DNA from: Planctomycetota bacterium
GTDB lineage: Bacteria; Planctomycetota; UBA1135; GCA-002686595
DNA length: 64,000 nt
Assembly: GCA_020853575.1 (NCBI GenBank)
Contig: JADYYP010000020.1
Span: 124,001 to 188,000 of the forward strand
Direction: 5' to 3'
The position numbers and the translations under genes were made by a program. Below the pieces are notes generated by a model. That model was not told where the DNA came from and did not search any database. It saw nothing but the letters and a program-made list of their open reading frames with translations. Shown here in pieces: positions 50,238 through 59,502 of the stretch (position 1 is its first letter; every line of letters starts with the position of its first letter).

Positions 50238-51313
50238 GGCAGCCTCCTGGCCCAGGTCGCGAGCGAGACCCACGCGGCGAGGTAGGTCGCGAGCGCCCCG
50301 AGCAGCAGCGACAGGTACACGTCGTAGGTCTCGGTGAAGCGTTCCTCGCGGCGCTCGGTGCGCTCGAGGGTCTCGATCTCCGTGTACACCTGCTCGAGTC
50401 CGTCGCGGTCCTTGGCGCGGAAGAAGCGCCCACCCGTCAAGCGCGCGATCTCCTCCAACTCCGTGGCGTCGAGCTCGCGCTCGGTGGCGTACACGCGCCC
50501 GAACACGTCCTCCTGGAAGGCGAAGCGCCCGGCCAACACGGTGTAGACGCGCACGCCCTTTTCCTTGGCGAGCTCGGCGGCCTTGAGCGGCAACACGTCG
50601 GGCACGTTGTTCTCGCCGTCGGTCAGGAGCACCACGACCTTCGATTTCGCGCCGCTCTCCGCCAAGAGCTGGACGGCCTTGGCCAAGCCGCGCCCGATCG
50701 CGGTGCCGTCCTCGACCTCGTTCTTGACGTACTGCAGCGAGTCGAGGAACTCCTTGAACGCTCCGAAGTCCAAGGTGAACGGGCACAGCAGCATCGGATA
50801 CTGCGCGAACGTCAGGAGCGCGCAGTTGTCGGCCGCGTGCACGCGGTCGGTCATGCGGCGCTCGGCGAAGGCGCCGACGACTTCCTTGGCCACGTCCAGT
50901 CGCGACTTGCCCTTCTCGAGGTCGTCGTACTTCATCGACCCCGAGCGGTCGACCACCAGCGCGATGTCGATGCCCTCGGAGACCGTCTGACGCACCGCGT
51001 TGCCGCGCACGGGCCGCGCCAGCGAGACGGCCGCGAGCAGCAAGGCCGCTGCCTGAAGAGCCACCGGGATCCAACCCAGCCGCTGCGACCACGAGCGCGG
51101 CAATTCCGCCCGCGGCACGTTGGGCACGCGGCCCGACTCGAGCCCGCGACGCGAGCGGCCCCACCACAGCAGCAGCAGGGCCGGCGGGATCACCAACAGC
51201 GCCCAGGGATCGGCGAGGTACAGATCGCCCAACACGTGGAAGCGCGCCTCCGCGGTGCTCTTGACACCCTCGGGCGCGGCCTGGAGCAGGGCGCAGCAGA
51301 AGAGCGCGCTCAC
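50234..51313 (-). CDS. batA: BatA, von Willebrand factor A-domain membrane protein
   Basis: A 359-residue relative of BatB with the same plan: hydrophobic segments at about 36-51 and 82-99, a VWA domain with MIDAS DRSGSM (Asp-122, Ser-124, Ser-126), EDGTAIGRGLAKAV and VVLLTDGENN, and a C-terminal membrane segment (LSLLLGALATYLAAWVSL). Preserved MIDAS residues in both BatA and BatB suggest both bind metal. The GTG at 51313 overlaps the stop of the gene upstream (GTGA). Confidence 0.93.
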   Translation of the reverse strand: MSALFCCALLQAAPEGVKSTAEARFHVLGDLYLADPWALLVIPPALLLLWWGRSRRGLESGRVPNVPRAELPRSWSQRLGWIPVALQAAALLLAAVSLARPVRGNAVRQTVSEGIDIALVVDRSGSMKYDDLEKGKSRLDVAKEVVGAFAERRMTDRVHAADNCALLTFAQYPMLLCPFTLDFGAFKEFLDSLQYVKNEVEDGTAIGRGLAKAVQLLAESGAKSKVVVLLTDGENNVPDVLPLKAAELAKEKGVRVYTVLAGRFAFQEDVFGRVYATERELDATELEEIARLTGGRFFRAKDRDGLEQVYTEIETLERTERREERFTETYDVYLSLLLGALATYLAAWVSLATWARRLP

Positions 51314-52209
51314 GCAGCGCTCCTGTTTGCAGGAAGGACCGCGCGCAACACCTCGCGCGCCTCGGCCAGAGTCTCGCGCACGGCCCAGGCGGTCGGCTGC
51401 GCCGCTCCGTACTTGACGTCGCGGCTGGAAGAGAGGATCGCTCGCAAGCGCGCGGCGGTGGTTTCGTCGAGCGTGGGCGAGACGCTGGCCAGCCACTCGT
51501 CGTCGGTGGCCCAGTCGCGCGCCAGCGACGCGCGCGCGTCGAACTCAGCGCGCACCAGCGCCGTCAGCTCGTAGTGCAGCTCGCGCACGACTTCGGGAGA
51601 GTCCAGGTCGCGCGTCGCGAGCGCCTCGACGCGCTCGAGCGCGCTCGGGGGTGGCGCGGCCTGCGGCCTGCGCCGTCGCAGCAGCCAGGTCGCGAGCGCC
51701 GCGGCGAGCGCCAGTACCGCGCTCGCGGCGATGACCCACGGCAACCGCGACTGGGCCTGCTCAGGCTCGACCGGCCGGAACTCGCGCGCGGGGCGCGGCT
51801 GGTCCTCGCCGCTCCCCAAGGCAGCGGAAAACGTCACCTGCGTGGGAGCGAACGCGACCGCTTGCTTGCGGCCGTTCGCGGCTTCGACCGCCAGTTGCAC
51901 TTCGGGCAGCGTGCGCTCGCCCGCCTCGAGCGAAGCCAGCGCCCAGGTGTAGCGCGTCTGGGTGGCCAGCGTGTCGGCCTGCAGGCTCGGCGGGCCGTCC
52001 GCGATCCACGAGGTGTCGACCTCGAGCGCCTCCAGCCCCAGCTCGACGCGCGCGTCGGGCGCGTGCTCGACGATCAAAGTCAGCGCCAGTGGCTCCCCGA
52101 CCTCGGCCTGCGCACGCGCCAGCTCCCAGCGCGCGTGCGCGCCTTCCGCCACCGCATTCGCGGGCTCGACGGCGCTCTGGAGCAAAGCCCACGCAAGCGC
52201 AGCGATCAC
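51310..52209 (-). CDS. Bat-operon accessory membrane protein
   Basis: A 299-residue protein with a short signal/anchor (VIAALAWALLQSAVEPANA), a beta domain of about 120 residues (LALTLIVEHAPDARVELGLE, TRYTWALASLEAGERTLPEV), one transmembrane helix near 160-180 (WVIAASAVLALAAALATWLL) and a helical cytoplasmic tail (VVRELHYELTALVRAEFDAR). Small BatD-like or DUF4381-like proteins occupy this slot between the DUF58 and batA genes in other organisms, so I infer a similar role. Its GTG overlaps the DUF58 gene stop. Confidence 0.78.
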   Translation of the reverse strand: MIAALAWALLQSAVEPANAVAEGAHARWELARAQAEVGEPLALTLIVEHAPDARVELGLEALEVDTSWIADGPPSLQADTLATQTRYTWALASLEAGERTLPEVQLAVEAANGRKQAVAFAPTQVTFSAALGSGEDQPRPAREFRPVEPEQAQSRLPWVIAASAVLALAAALATWLLRRRRPQAAPPPSALERVEALATRDLDSPEVVRELHYELTALVRAEFDARASLARDWATDDEWLASVSPTLDETTAARLRAILSSSRDVKYGAAQPTAWAVRETLAEAREVLRAVLPANRSAA

Positions 52210-53141
52210 GCCGGACCTGCCCTGCGCCGGCGGCGCAGCGAAAAGTACTTGGCCAACGGATCGGCGATCGCGGCGCTCAGGTTCTGGCCGGTGCCGAGCT
52301 CGATCAAGTCGACGCCGGCCTTGGTGGTGCGCTCGGCGAGTGCCGCGCTGCGCGCGTCGAAATCGCTCTGCCAGGCGCTGCGCACCGCGCTCGAGCGCGA
52401 GTCGACCTCGACCAAGCGCCCGCTCTCGATCTCGCGCATCCAAATGCGGCCCGCCGCGGGGAGCTCGCGCTCGAAGGGATCCACGACACGCGCGGCCACG
52501 ACGTCGTGGCGCCGCGCCAGTCGCCCGAGCACCTCCGCAGCCGCGTCGTCGAAGCCCTCGAAGTCGCTGACCACGAACAGCAGCGAGCGGCGTCGAACGG
52601 CGCGCTCTTGCAGCTCGAGCATGGCTTTGAAATCGGTGCCACCCGCTGTCGGCGGCGCCGCGATCACCTCGCGCACCACGCGCGCCACGGCGCTGGCACC
52701 CTTGCGCGGAGGCAGGTGCTTGCCCGGGGTGGTGCCGAACATGCACAGACCGACGCGGTCCTGGCTGCGCTGCGCGACGAACGAGAGCAGCGAGCAGAAG
52801 GCCGCGGCCACTTCGCGCTTGGTCCACAGCCGCGAGCCGAAGTTCATCGAGAGGCTGGTGTCGACCACGAACACCAGCGTGAGCTCGCGCTCCTCGACGT
52901 AGACCTTGACGTAGGGCTCGCCGGACTTCGCCGTGCGCTGCCAGTCGATGCCGCGCACGTCGTCGCCCGGCTGGTACGGGCGCACCTCGTCGAACTCGAT
53001 TCCAGAGCCGCGGAACGTGCTGCGGTAGGCGCCGGAGAGCACGGCGTTGACCATGCGGTGGGTGCGCAGCTGGATCTGGCTCACGCGAGCCATCAGCTCG
53101 GGCACCAGGAGCTCGGTCGCGTTGGCGCGGTCGTCGGCCAC
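52206..53141 (-). CDS. DUF58 (VWA-like) protein of the MoxR/Bat operon
   Basis: A 311-residue cytoplasmic protein. The DUF58 signature FDEVRPYQPGDDVRGIDWQR is at about residues 50-69. It is followed by a VWA-like core (VFVVDTSLSMNFGS, GGTDFKAMLEL, LLFVVSDFEGFDD). Proteins of this family are encoded next to moxR and are thought to work with the ATPase on client complexes. It starts 9 bases after the moxR stop. Length is normal. Confidence 0.93.
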   Translation of the reverse strand: MADDRANATELLVPELMARVSQIQLRTHRMVNAVLSGAYRSTFRGSGIEFDEVRPYQPGDDVRGIDWQRTAKSGEPYVKVYVEERELTLVFVVDTSLSMNFGSRLWTKREVAAAFCSLLSFVAQRSQDRVGLCMFGTTPGKHLPPRKGASAVARVVREVIAAPPTAGGTDFKAMLELQERAVRRRSLLFVVSDFEGFDDAAAEVLGRLARRHDVVAARVVDPFERELPAAGRIWMREIESGRLVEVDSRSSAVRSAWQSDFDARSAALAERTTKAGVDLIELGTGQNLSAAIADPLAKYFSLRRRRRAGPA

Positions 53142-53150
53142 GGTGCTGCC

Positions 53151-54146
53151 TCAGGGGACCGGCACGGTCTCGAGCACGCGCGACACGAGCTTGTCGCTCG
53201 ACAGTCCCTCGGCGTCGGCCTCGTAGGTCGGGATCACGCGGTGGCGCAGCACGTCCTTGGCGATGCGCTTGATGTCGCCGGGCACCACGAAGGCGCGGCC
53301 GTCGAGGAACGCGTTGGCGCGCGCGCACAACGCGAGCCAGATCGTCGCGCGCGGGCTGGCGCCGTAGTGGATGCGGCCGACCAACTCCTTGAGCCCGACC
53401 GAGGCCGGCTCGCGCGACGCGTGCACCAGGCCGACGATGTACTCGCGCAAGCGCGGATCGAGCGCGACCTGGTCGACCAGCGCGCGCGCCGCGCGGATCT
53501 CGTCCAGCGTGGCCACCGCGCGCACCACGGGCGTGTTCTCGGTCTTCGCCATGCGGTCGAGCACGCGCAGCTCTTCCTCCTTCGAGGGATAGCGCACGAC
53601 CAGCTTCATCGAGAAGCGATCGAGCTGCGCCTCGGGCAAGGGATAGGTGCCCTCTTGCTCGAGCGGGTTTTGCGTGGCGAGCACCAGGAACGGCTCGGGC
53701 AGCTTGAAGGTGTTGCCGCCGATCGACACCTGGTGCTCCTGCATCGACTCCAGCAGTGCCGACTGCACCTTGGCCGGCGCGCGGTTGATCTCGTCGGCCA
53801 GCACGAAGTTGGCGAACAGGGGCCCCTTGCGCACCGAGAAGGTGCCCTCGCGAGCGTTGTAGATCTCGGTGCCGATCAAATCGCTCGGCAACAGGTCGGG
53901 CGTGAACTGGATGCGATTGAAGCTGCCGTGGACCGCGCCCGCGAGGCTCGAGACGGCCAGCGACTTGGCCAACCCGGGCACGCCCTCGAGCAGCACGTGA
54001 CCCCCGGTCAACAGGCCGATGACCAGCCCGTGGATCAGCTCGTCCTGGCCGATGATCACCTCGTGCAAGGCGCGCTTGAGCTCGGCCACGAACCGGCCTT
54101 TGGCTTCGATGTCTTCGGCGCGGGGTGCTGCTTGGGTCGACGACAT
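53151..54146 (-). CDS. moxR: MoxR-family AAA+ ATPase
   Basis: A 331-residue AAA+ protein and the first gene of the Bat operon. Walker A is HVLLEGVPGLAKS, Walker B VLADEINRAPAK, sensor 1 VLATQNPLEQEGTYPLPEAQ, and PRATIWLALCARANAF lies in the C-terminal helical lid. MoxR ATPases act as chaperones for assembly or activation of VWA-containing complexes. The ATG at 54146 has no good Shine-Dalgarno sequence. A 248-base gap with hairpins separates it from the upstream protease gene, so a promoter is likely there. Confidence 0.95.
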   Translation of the reverse strand: MSSTQAAPRAEDIEAKGRFVAELKRALHEVIIGQDELIHGLVIGLLTGGHVLLEGVPGLAKSLAVSSLAGAVHGSFNRIQFTPDLLPSDLIGTEIYNAREGTFSVRKGPLFANFVLADEINRAPAKVQSALLESMQEHQVSIGGNTFKLPEPFLVLATQNPLEQEGTYPLPEAQLDRFSMKLVVRYPSKEEELRVLDRMAKTENTPVVRAVATLDEIRAARALVDQVALDPRLREYIVGLVHASREPASVGLKELVGRIHYGASPRATIWLALCARANAFLDGRAFVVPGDIKRIAKDVLRHRVIPTYEADAEGLSSDKLVSRVLETVPVP

Positions 54147-54309
54147 GGCGGGGCGATGTTCCGAGAAAAGGCGCGGGCGACGCCCGAGCGTCCGAAGAGG
54201 ACGCGCGCGGACGCCGCACGGAAGGTCCGCAGCTACGGAGCGCGCGCGCTGGTGTTGGACGCGAGCACGCTCCCGGCCACGGTGGAGCCCGGGGATTCTA
54301 GAGGAGCGC

Positions 54310-54385
54310 GGCCCGGCGCGCCCACTGGGGAGCGCGTCGGGCCTGCGTGAACTCGGTGCAACGGCGGCGTGCGCGCCCCGCCGCC
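54310..54385 (-). terminator. Tandem GC-rich hairpins after the metzincin gene
   Basis: The first stem is GGCGGCG (54363-54369) with CGCCGCC (54379-54385), 10 bases after the stop on the minus strand. The second, longer stem is GGCCCGGCGCGC (54310-54321) with GCGCGTCGGGCC (54332-54343), 12 pairs with one G-T wobble. No T-run follows, so termination may need Rho. They separate the protease gene from the moxR promoter region. Confidence 0.5.
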
Positions 54386-54394
54386 TGTCCGCGA

Positions 54395-56950
54395 TCAGGG
54401 TTGGAAGGTGATGCGGTAGCCGTCGGAGAGGTTGTAGTTCGAGCCGCCGCCGGCCGCGTCGCGGAACCAGGCCTGGAAATGCCAGGTGCTTCCTACCGCC
54501 AGGTGCGGCGCGGCCTGCGGCACGCCGCTGTTGACCGCCGCGCTGAGCGTCGTGCCCGAGGCCGCGCCCAGCGGCAAGCGCACCACCGGACCGCCGACGC
54601 ACTTGACTCCGTTGCCGAAGGGCACCTGGACCGCGTTGGCCGAGAAGAAGTACAGGCCGTTGGTGTTGTTGGGCACCGGAGTCGCGCTCAACACCAGATC
54701 GCCGGCCGCGAGCGAGTTGCTGCCGCTGGCGCTGATCAGCGCCGCCCCGCCGCTCGAATTGAGCGTCGAGGTGCAGTAGTTCGCGCCGATGCCGCTGCAA
54801 GTGACACCGCCGAGCTCGAAGGCGTCCAGGCCGGCCTCGACGACCGAAGCCGCGCCGCCGTCGTTGGCGGTGAAGCGCACGCGGGTGTTGCTCGTGAACG
54901 TGACGCCCAGCGAGGCCAGCGAGGCGTGCGAGATGGTGTGCGAGGCCCAGGCCAGACCGAGGTCTTGGTTGTGGCGCGCGATCTCGATCCACGGACCGCT
55001 CGCGCCGTTGTTGCTGAGCTCCGCGACCAACGCATCAGCGCCGTTGGCCACCGTCAAGCGCAAGAAGTAACGGTACGAGATCCCGCTGCCGGGCTGGCTG
55101 AGGTCGAGCAACGGCGACGTGAGCCGCACCGAGCCGCCGTCGACGTCGGAATTGCCGACCGTGTTCTGCGTCAGCCAGCAGGCACCGCTCCCATCGCCGT
55201 CCGACGTCGGGTCATAGGCCCAGCTGGGATCGTTGACCGGCACTCCGCGCTGCCAATCCCCGGCGGTCGCTCCGAGATTCGACGCCACCCAACCTTGATC
55301 GGTCTGGAAGTCGTCGAGCGCATAGGTGACGTCGACGCCGACCGCCGCCGAGAGCACGCTGGTCGGAGCGCTCGCCGGATAGCGCACGGTGCCGCATGCG
55401 GCGTCCGTGAACTCGTAGTAGTACTGCGGCGCGTCGCTGCAGTTGAAGCCCGGGAGGCTCGCGTTGTACACGCCGTTGCCAGCGGGCGTCATCGCCACCT
55501 CGACGAAGCTCTGGCTGGCCAGGGCGCGCACGAAGAGCTTGACCGTGCCCACCGGCGTGCCGTGGACATTGGCTGCGACCGGAGTCGGCGTATTCGATGG
55601 GACGAGCGCGACCGCGCTGCCCGTCAAGGGCACGAACGCCGGCAGGCAGGAGGCCGCGCGCGCCGACATGTCGGCCGCCGACTGCGTGTGGAAGTAGGTC
55701 GTGATGTTGGCCGTGCCGCCACTGCACAGGTGGCAGTAGCTCATGATCGTGCCCTGATTGGTGCACACCTGCTGCGTCTGGCACGAGCCGAAGTAGCCGC
55801 TCGGCGCGCACTGATCCAGCGGAGGACAGTAGTCGTGCGTGTGCGGCGCGCTGAAGTTGTGGCCGAGCTCGTGCGCGCACACCATGAAGTCCCAGTTGGT
55901 CGAGGCCGGCACGATCGGGAACACCGCCAAGGAGTTGATGTTGCCGGAGACGCCGAAGTTGTAGTCGTTCGCGCACAGCGTATCGAGCCAGGCCACGCCG
56001 CCGCCGAGCGCTGCGCCGCTCATGAAGTGACCGACCCGACCGCCGTTGGGCACGTTGCCGGTCCAGGCGTTGCGGAACTCCGTGAGCATCGCGCTCGAGG
56101 TTCCCGGCGCGTCCGGCGTGGTCCACGGATCGTTGGACGCCGTGTAGAACGCGACGTAGGGGAAGGTGAGCACCGTGTTCACCTGGGACTCGTAGCGGCT
56201 GCTGATGTAGGTCCACAGCGTCGTGGTGTAGACCGTCTGGGCGCCGAGGTCGTTGAACTTCTGGAAGTACTGGAAGTCGGTCTCGAGCGAGACCTTGCAC
56301 TCCAAGAGCGAGCATCCCGGTCCCATCAGGCCACTGGAGGGCGGCGTGCCCGACTGCGATGCGCCCGAGCTCGCTCCGCTCGCTTCCCGTTCCTCGGCGC
56401 TGGTGCGCGGCGGACGCTGCGCGTTGCAGTCGCCGTCGAGCTGCAGGCCCGCGGCGTTGAGCGCGCTCTCCGTGGTCACCAACGTCTCGGCGTTCCACCA
56501 ATTGCCGTTGGCGTCGGGGCGCGCCATCAAGTGGATCAGCTCGCCGTCGAGCTGGATCCAGCCCTGCGCGCCGAGGTGCGAGAACGAGAGCATCACGTCA
56601 CTGTGCTCGGCTCCGCGCACGCTGCCCTTCCAGATCGTCAGCCCCAGCCCGTCGAGCAGATCGGCGCGCGGCGCACCGTCGACGAAGTAGCGGAAGCCCA
56701 AGCGCTCCGGCCGCAGGCGCACCAGGTCGAGCTCGAGCGCGCGCCCGTCGGGCAAGCTCAAGCCGTCGAGCGCCACCGCCGGCAAGCTGGCGAGCGCGTC
56801 GACGCGCGCGTGCGAAGTCTGATAGCGCAGCGCCGAGAGCGCCGGCTCGCTGCCGACGGCATCCAGCGGCAGCGCGAAATCGGCGCCAGCGGCCAGCGCC
56901 GAGGCGGACAGGGCGATCAGCAGTGCGGAGCAGCGAACCGAACGATGCAT
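54395..56950 (-). CDS. Secreted metzincin metalloprotease with shared C-terminal domain
   Basis: An 851-residue protein with a signal peptide (MHRSVRCSALLIALSASALA). After a propeptide-like region with a Cys-rich start (GCSLLECKVSLETDFQYFQ) comes a reprolysin-like catalytic domain. Its zinc motif HELGHNFSAPH gives His-360, Glu-361, His-364 and His-370, and the Met-turn is TIMSYCH (Met-403). A region of beta sandwiches follows, including a discoidin- or MAM-like stretch (SGISYRYFLRLTVANGADA). The terminal domain at residues 731-851 ends TWHFQAWFRDAAGGGSNYN and ITFQP. That end matches the last domain of the CPCGN protein at 11094-12161. All zinc ligands are present, so activity is expected. Confidence 0.88.
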   Translation of the reverse strand: MHRSVRCSALLIALSASALAAGADFALPLDAVGSEPALSALRYQTSHARVDALASLPAVALDGLSLPDGRALELDLVRLRPERLGFRYFVDGAPRADLLDGLGLTIWKGSVRGAEHSDVMLSFSHLGAQGWIQLDGELIHLMARPDANGNWWNAETLVTTESALNAAGLQLDGDCNAQRPPRTSAEEREASGASSGASQSGTPPSSGLMGPGCSLLECKVSLETDFQYFQKFNDLGAQTVYTTTLWTYISSRYESQVNTVLTFPYVAFYTASNDPWTTPDAPGTSSAMLTEFRNAWTGNVPNGGRVGHFMSGAALGGGVAWLDTLCANDYNFGVSGNINSLAVFPIVPASTNWDFMVCAHELGHNFSAPHTHDYCPPLDQCAPSGYFGSCQTQQVCTNQGTIMSYCHLCSGGTANITTYFHTQSAADMSARAASCLPAFVPLTGSAVALVPSNTPTPVAANVHGTPVGTVKLFVRALASQSFVEVAMTPAGNGVYNASLPGFNCSDAPQYYYEFTDAACGTVRYPASAPTSVLSAAVGVDVTYALDDFQTDQGWVASNLGATAGDWQRGVPVNDPSWAYDPTSDGDGSGACWLTQNTVGNSDVDGGSVRLTSPLLDLSQPGSGISYRYFLRLTVANGADALVAELSNNGASGPWIEIARHNQDLGLAWASHTISHASLASLGVTFTSNTRVRFTANDGGAASVVEAGLDAFELGGVTCSGIGANYCTSTLNSSGGAALISASGSNSLAAGDLVLSATPVPNNTNGLYFFSANAVQVPFGNGVKCVGGPVVRLPLGAASGTTLSAAVNSGVPQAAPHLAVGSTWHFQAWFRDAAGGGSNYNLSDGYRITFQP

Positions 56951-57125
56951 GGGGATGGACCTCGAGGCTTGGACAAAGCGATGGAGACGAGTGTAGCCGC
57001 GCTCGGCGCGACGGGGGGCACGCTGGCGTCGGGTCGCGCGGGCGCGAGCCGTCGGACGAGCCCCGAGGTCGACGCACGCGCACGGCGCGAGGTTCGGCAA
57101 AAAAAGCGGCCCCGGCCGAGGCGCG

Positions 57126-57593
57126 CTACTTCTCTTCCTCGGTGAACTTCGAGTGCGCCGGATCCTCGAGGTTGCGCAGCTCCTCGAAGCGCACCAGGGC
57201 TTCCTCGTGCTTGCCGTCGAGGAGCGCGCGCTCGACCGCGAGCGAGAGCTCGAGCGCGTGCAGCATCTCGCGCCGATAGTCGGACACGAACTTGGCGCGC
57301 TCGCCCTCGGGCACCTTGGCGCTCATGCGCGGCGTCTCGGACTTGGCCACGAGGGCCGCCTCCTGGAACTTCGCCAGCGACGCCAGGGAGTCGACCACGC
57401 GCGAAGGATCGCGCAGCGAGCGCCGCAGCGCCTTCAGCTGGTCCTCCATCACGTGCATGCGCTCCTCGAGCGGCGTGTGCTCGCCCTTGGACTGGCCCGC
57501 GTGCTCTTGCTGCGCGGGAGCGAAGACCTCGCGCGGAGCGAGGGCTCCGCCCAGGACGAGCAACAACGACGAAGCGACGAGCAGTGTCTTCAC
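57126..57593 (-). CDS. Cytochrome b562-like periplasmic protein
   Basis: A 155-residue protein with a signal sequence (TLLVASSLLLVLGGALA). The mature part is a four-helix pattern that lines up by eye with E. coli cytochrome b562. It has PLEERMHVMEDQLKALRR at the start (Met-46 in the axial-ligand position), KSETPRMSAKVPEGE at the loop, and EEALVRFEELRNLEDPAHSKF at the end (His-147 in the other axial position). Heme binding is therefore plausible but unproven. The start is not certain: GTG 57593 with AAAGGA upstream is preferred, ATG 57620 is possible. It ends 36 bases before the protease region and lies 103 bases downstream of the MscS gene. Confidence 0.7.
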   Translation of the reverse strand: MKTLLVASSLLLVLGGALAPREVFAPAQQEHAGQSKGEHTPLEERMHVMEDQLKALRRSLRDPSRVVDSLASLAKFQEAALVAKSETPRMSAKVPEGERAKFVSDYRREMLHALELSLAVERALLDGKHEEALVRFEELRNLEDPAHSKFTEEEK

Positions 57594-57696
57594 GCGGCGA
57601 CGGTCCTTTCGGTGCCCCATTCGAACGGCGGCGCGCGGGGCTCGCAACGCCGCCGGCGCGAATCCTCCGCCGCGCGCGGGACGCGGCCAACGCGTT

Positions 57697-59502
57697 TCAG
57701 TGCACGATCGCGTCGGGATTGTCGGGCTCGAAGCGCACCGGCTGCGGCTTGCTCGCCAGCTTGCCCACGGTGTCGCTGGCGAGTTGCTTGGCCTGCGCGC
57801 GGCCCTCGAGCACGGCCTGCGCGCCGTCGCGCGGGACGTCGTGGTGCACCAGATCCTCGGCGCGAGCGTGCCACACGGTCTGCGTCGGGAAGGCGAACGC
57901 GACGCCCTGGAGCTTGGCGAGGCGCAGGATGTCGAGATACAGCCGGTGGCGCTCGCGCAAGTAGGTGGCGTGGTCGGTGACGCCGATGAAGCAGATCACG
58001 TCGATGTCGAGCGAGCTCGCCCCGTAGTTGCCGAACCACACGTGGTAGTTCTCGTTGCGCGTCAAGGGATGCGCGCGGATCAGCTCGCGCACGCCCTCGC
58101 AGAACGACTCGATCTTCTCCGGCGGGGTGTCGTAGGTCAGGCCCAGGGTCAACTTGACGCGCCGCATGCGGCGCTGGCCGAGATTGTCGACGTGGCTCGC
58201 GATGAAGCGCGAGTTGGGCACGCTGATCAGGCTGTCCTCGGGCGTGCGGATGCGCGTCGAGCGGAAACCGACCTCCTCCACCGAGCCCTCGATGTCCCCG
58301 ACCTTGACGGCGTCGCCGATCTTGAACGGTCCGTCCAAGAGCACGGTGAACGTGCCGAACAGGTTCTCGATCGAGTCCTTGGCGGCGAAGCCCACGGCCA
58401 GCGAGCCGATCGACAGGCCGGCGAGCACGTGCCACAGGTCGCCGGTGATGCGCGACACGATGAACACCAGCCCCACCAGGATCACCAGCAGCTTCAGCGT
58501 GCGCCGCAGGAGCGGCACCAGCATGTCGTCGAACTTGTTCTCGCTGCGGTCGGCCTTGACCTTGAGCGGCCAGCAGCCGACCTCGACCAGCGCGTAGACC
58601 GTCCAGACCGTCATCACCGTCGTGAAGAACCCGACTCCGATGCGCAACGGCGCGTACACGCCCGTGGGCAGGTCGAGCAACTGGATCCCGGCCAGCCACA
58701 GCCAGGCGAGCAACAGCCATCCGAACGGCCGCTCGAAGCGCGCCAGGATCTCGAGCGGCAGGTTGACACCCTCGAAGCGCGAGAGCTTGCGGATCACCGG
58801 ACGCACCGAGATCGTCAGCAAGCGCTCGGAGAAAAACGCCAGCAGGAACAGCAGCAACAGCCCGATCCACTGCCAGGGCTCGAGCAGGATGCCGCCCCCC
58901 TTGAGTTGGCGCGGCACGAAGCGCCGCACGATCTCGGTCGTCGACAGCGGCGTGCTGGCCGAGGCGATGCGCTCGAGGTCCGCCGCGCGCGTGTACCAAC
59001 CGTAGATGCGGCTCTCGGTCGCGGCGTCGATCACCCAGCCGCGGTCCTCGGTGCGCAGGAAGCCGAGCTCGATCGACAACGTCGGATCGATCTCGCTCAC
59101 CACGCTCCACGTGGCGTGCAGCTCGTCTTGGAACGCGAGCTCGCGCTCGACGCGCTCGGGGTCGACGAACGTGACGTGGTCGAAGGTCTTGGCCAGGCGA
59201 TCGGCGAACTCGGCGGCGCGCTCGAGGCCGGCCAGCCCCTTGCGCGACTCGAAGGCCGAGGCCGCGCGCTCGCGCTGCGCCGGATCGCCGCTCGCGCGGA
59301 ACTTGTAGGCCGAGAGGAAGGCCTCGATCGTCTGGCGCGGCGTCTCGAAGCGTTGCGCGCTCTGCTGAGCGGGAGCGGACTCTCCTTGCGCGCGACGGGC
59401 AGGTGCCGCGGAGCACACGCCGAGCGCGCAGCACACGATGAGCAAAAAACTAGCGACGCGCTGGAACGTGCGGCGCCACGGGCGGCGATGCGGGGTCGAC
59501 AT
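57697..59502 (-). CDS. Mechanosensitive channel of the MscS family
   Basis: A 601-residue protein. A signal sequence (RVASFLLIVCCALGVCSA) and a periplasmic domain of about 160 residues (TPRQTIEAFLSAYKFR) precede four or five transmembrane helices. The pore helix and following beta domain are typical: LSIGSLAVGFAAKDSIENLFG, GPFKIGDAVKVGDIEGSVEEVG, ISVPNSRFIASHVDN. The channel would release solutes at hypo-osmotic shock. The ATG at 59502 overlaps the 3' end of the transglycosylase gene by 53 bases; a GTG at 59535 is the alternative. Confidence 0.9.
   Translation of the reverse strand: MSTPHRRPWRRTFQRVASFLLIVCCALGVCSAAPARRAQGESAPAQQSAQRFETPRQTIEAFLSAYKFRASGDPAQRERAASAFESRKGLAGLERAAEFADRLAKTFDHVTFVDPERVERELAFQDELHATWSVVSEIDPTLSIELGFLRTEDRGWVIDAATESRIYGWYTRAADLERIASASTPLSTTEIVRRFVPRQLKGGGILLEPWQWIGLLLLFLLAFFSERLLTISVRPVIRKLSRFEGVNLPLEILARFERPFGWLLLAWLWLAGIQLLDLPTGVYAPLRIGVGFFTTVMTVWTVYALVEVGCWPLKVKADRSENKFDDMLVPLLRRTLKLLVILVGLVFIVSRITGDLWHVLAGLSIGSLAVGFAAKDSIENLFGTFTVLLDGPFKIGDAVKVGDIEGSVEEVGFRSTRIRTPEDSLISVPNSRFIASHVDNLGQRRMRRVKLTLGLTYDTPPEKIESFCEGVRELIRAHPLTRNENYHVWFGNYGASSLDIDVICFIGVTDHATYLRERHRLYLDILRLAKLQGVAFAFPTQTVWHARAEDLVHHDVPRDGAQAVLEGRAQAKQLASDTVGKLASKPQPVRFEPDNPDAIVH

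Noticed and set aside
52210..54219. Upstream extension of the Bat accessory protein frame
   Set aside because: It overlaps the DUF58 and moxR genes in another frame and has no family similarity. The GTG at 52209 overlapping the DUF58 stop is the likely start.
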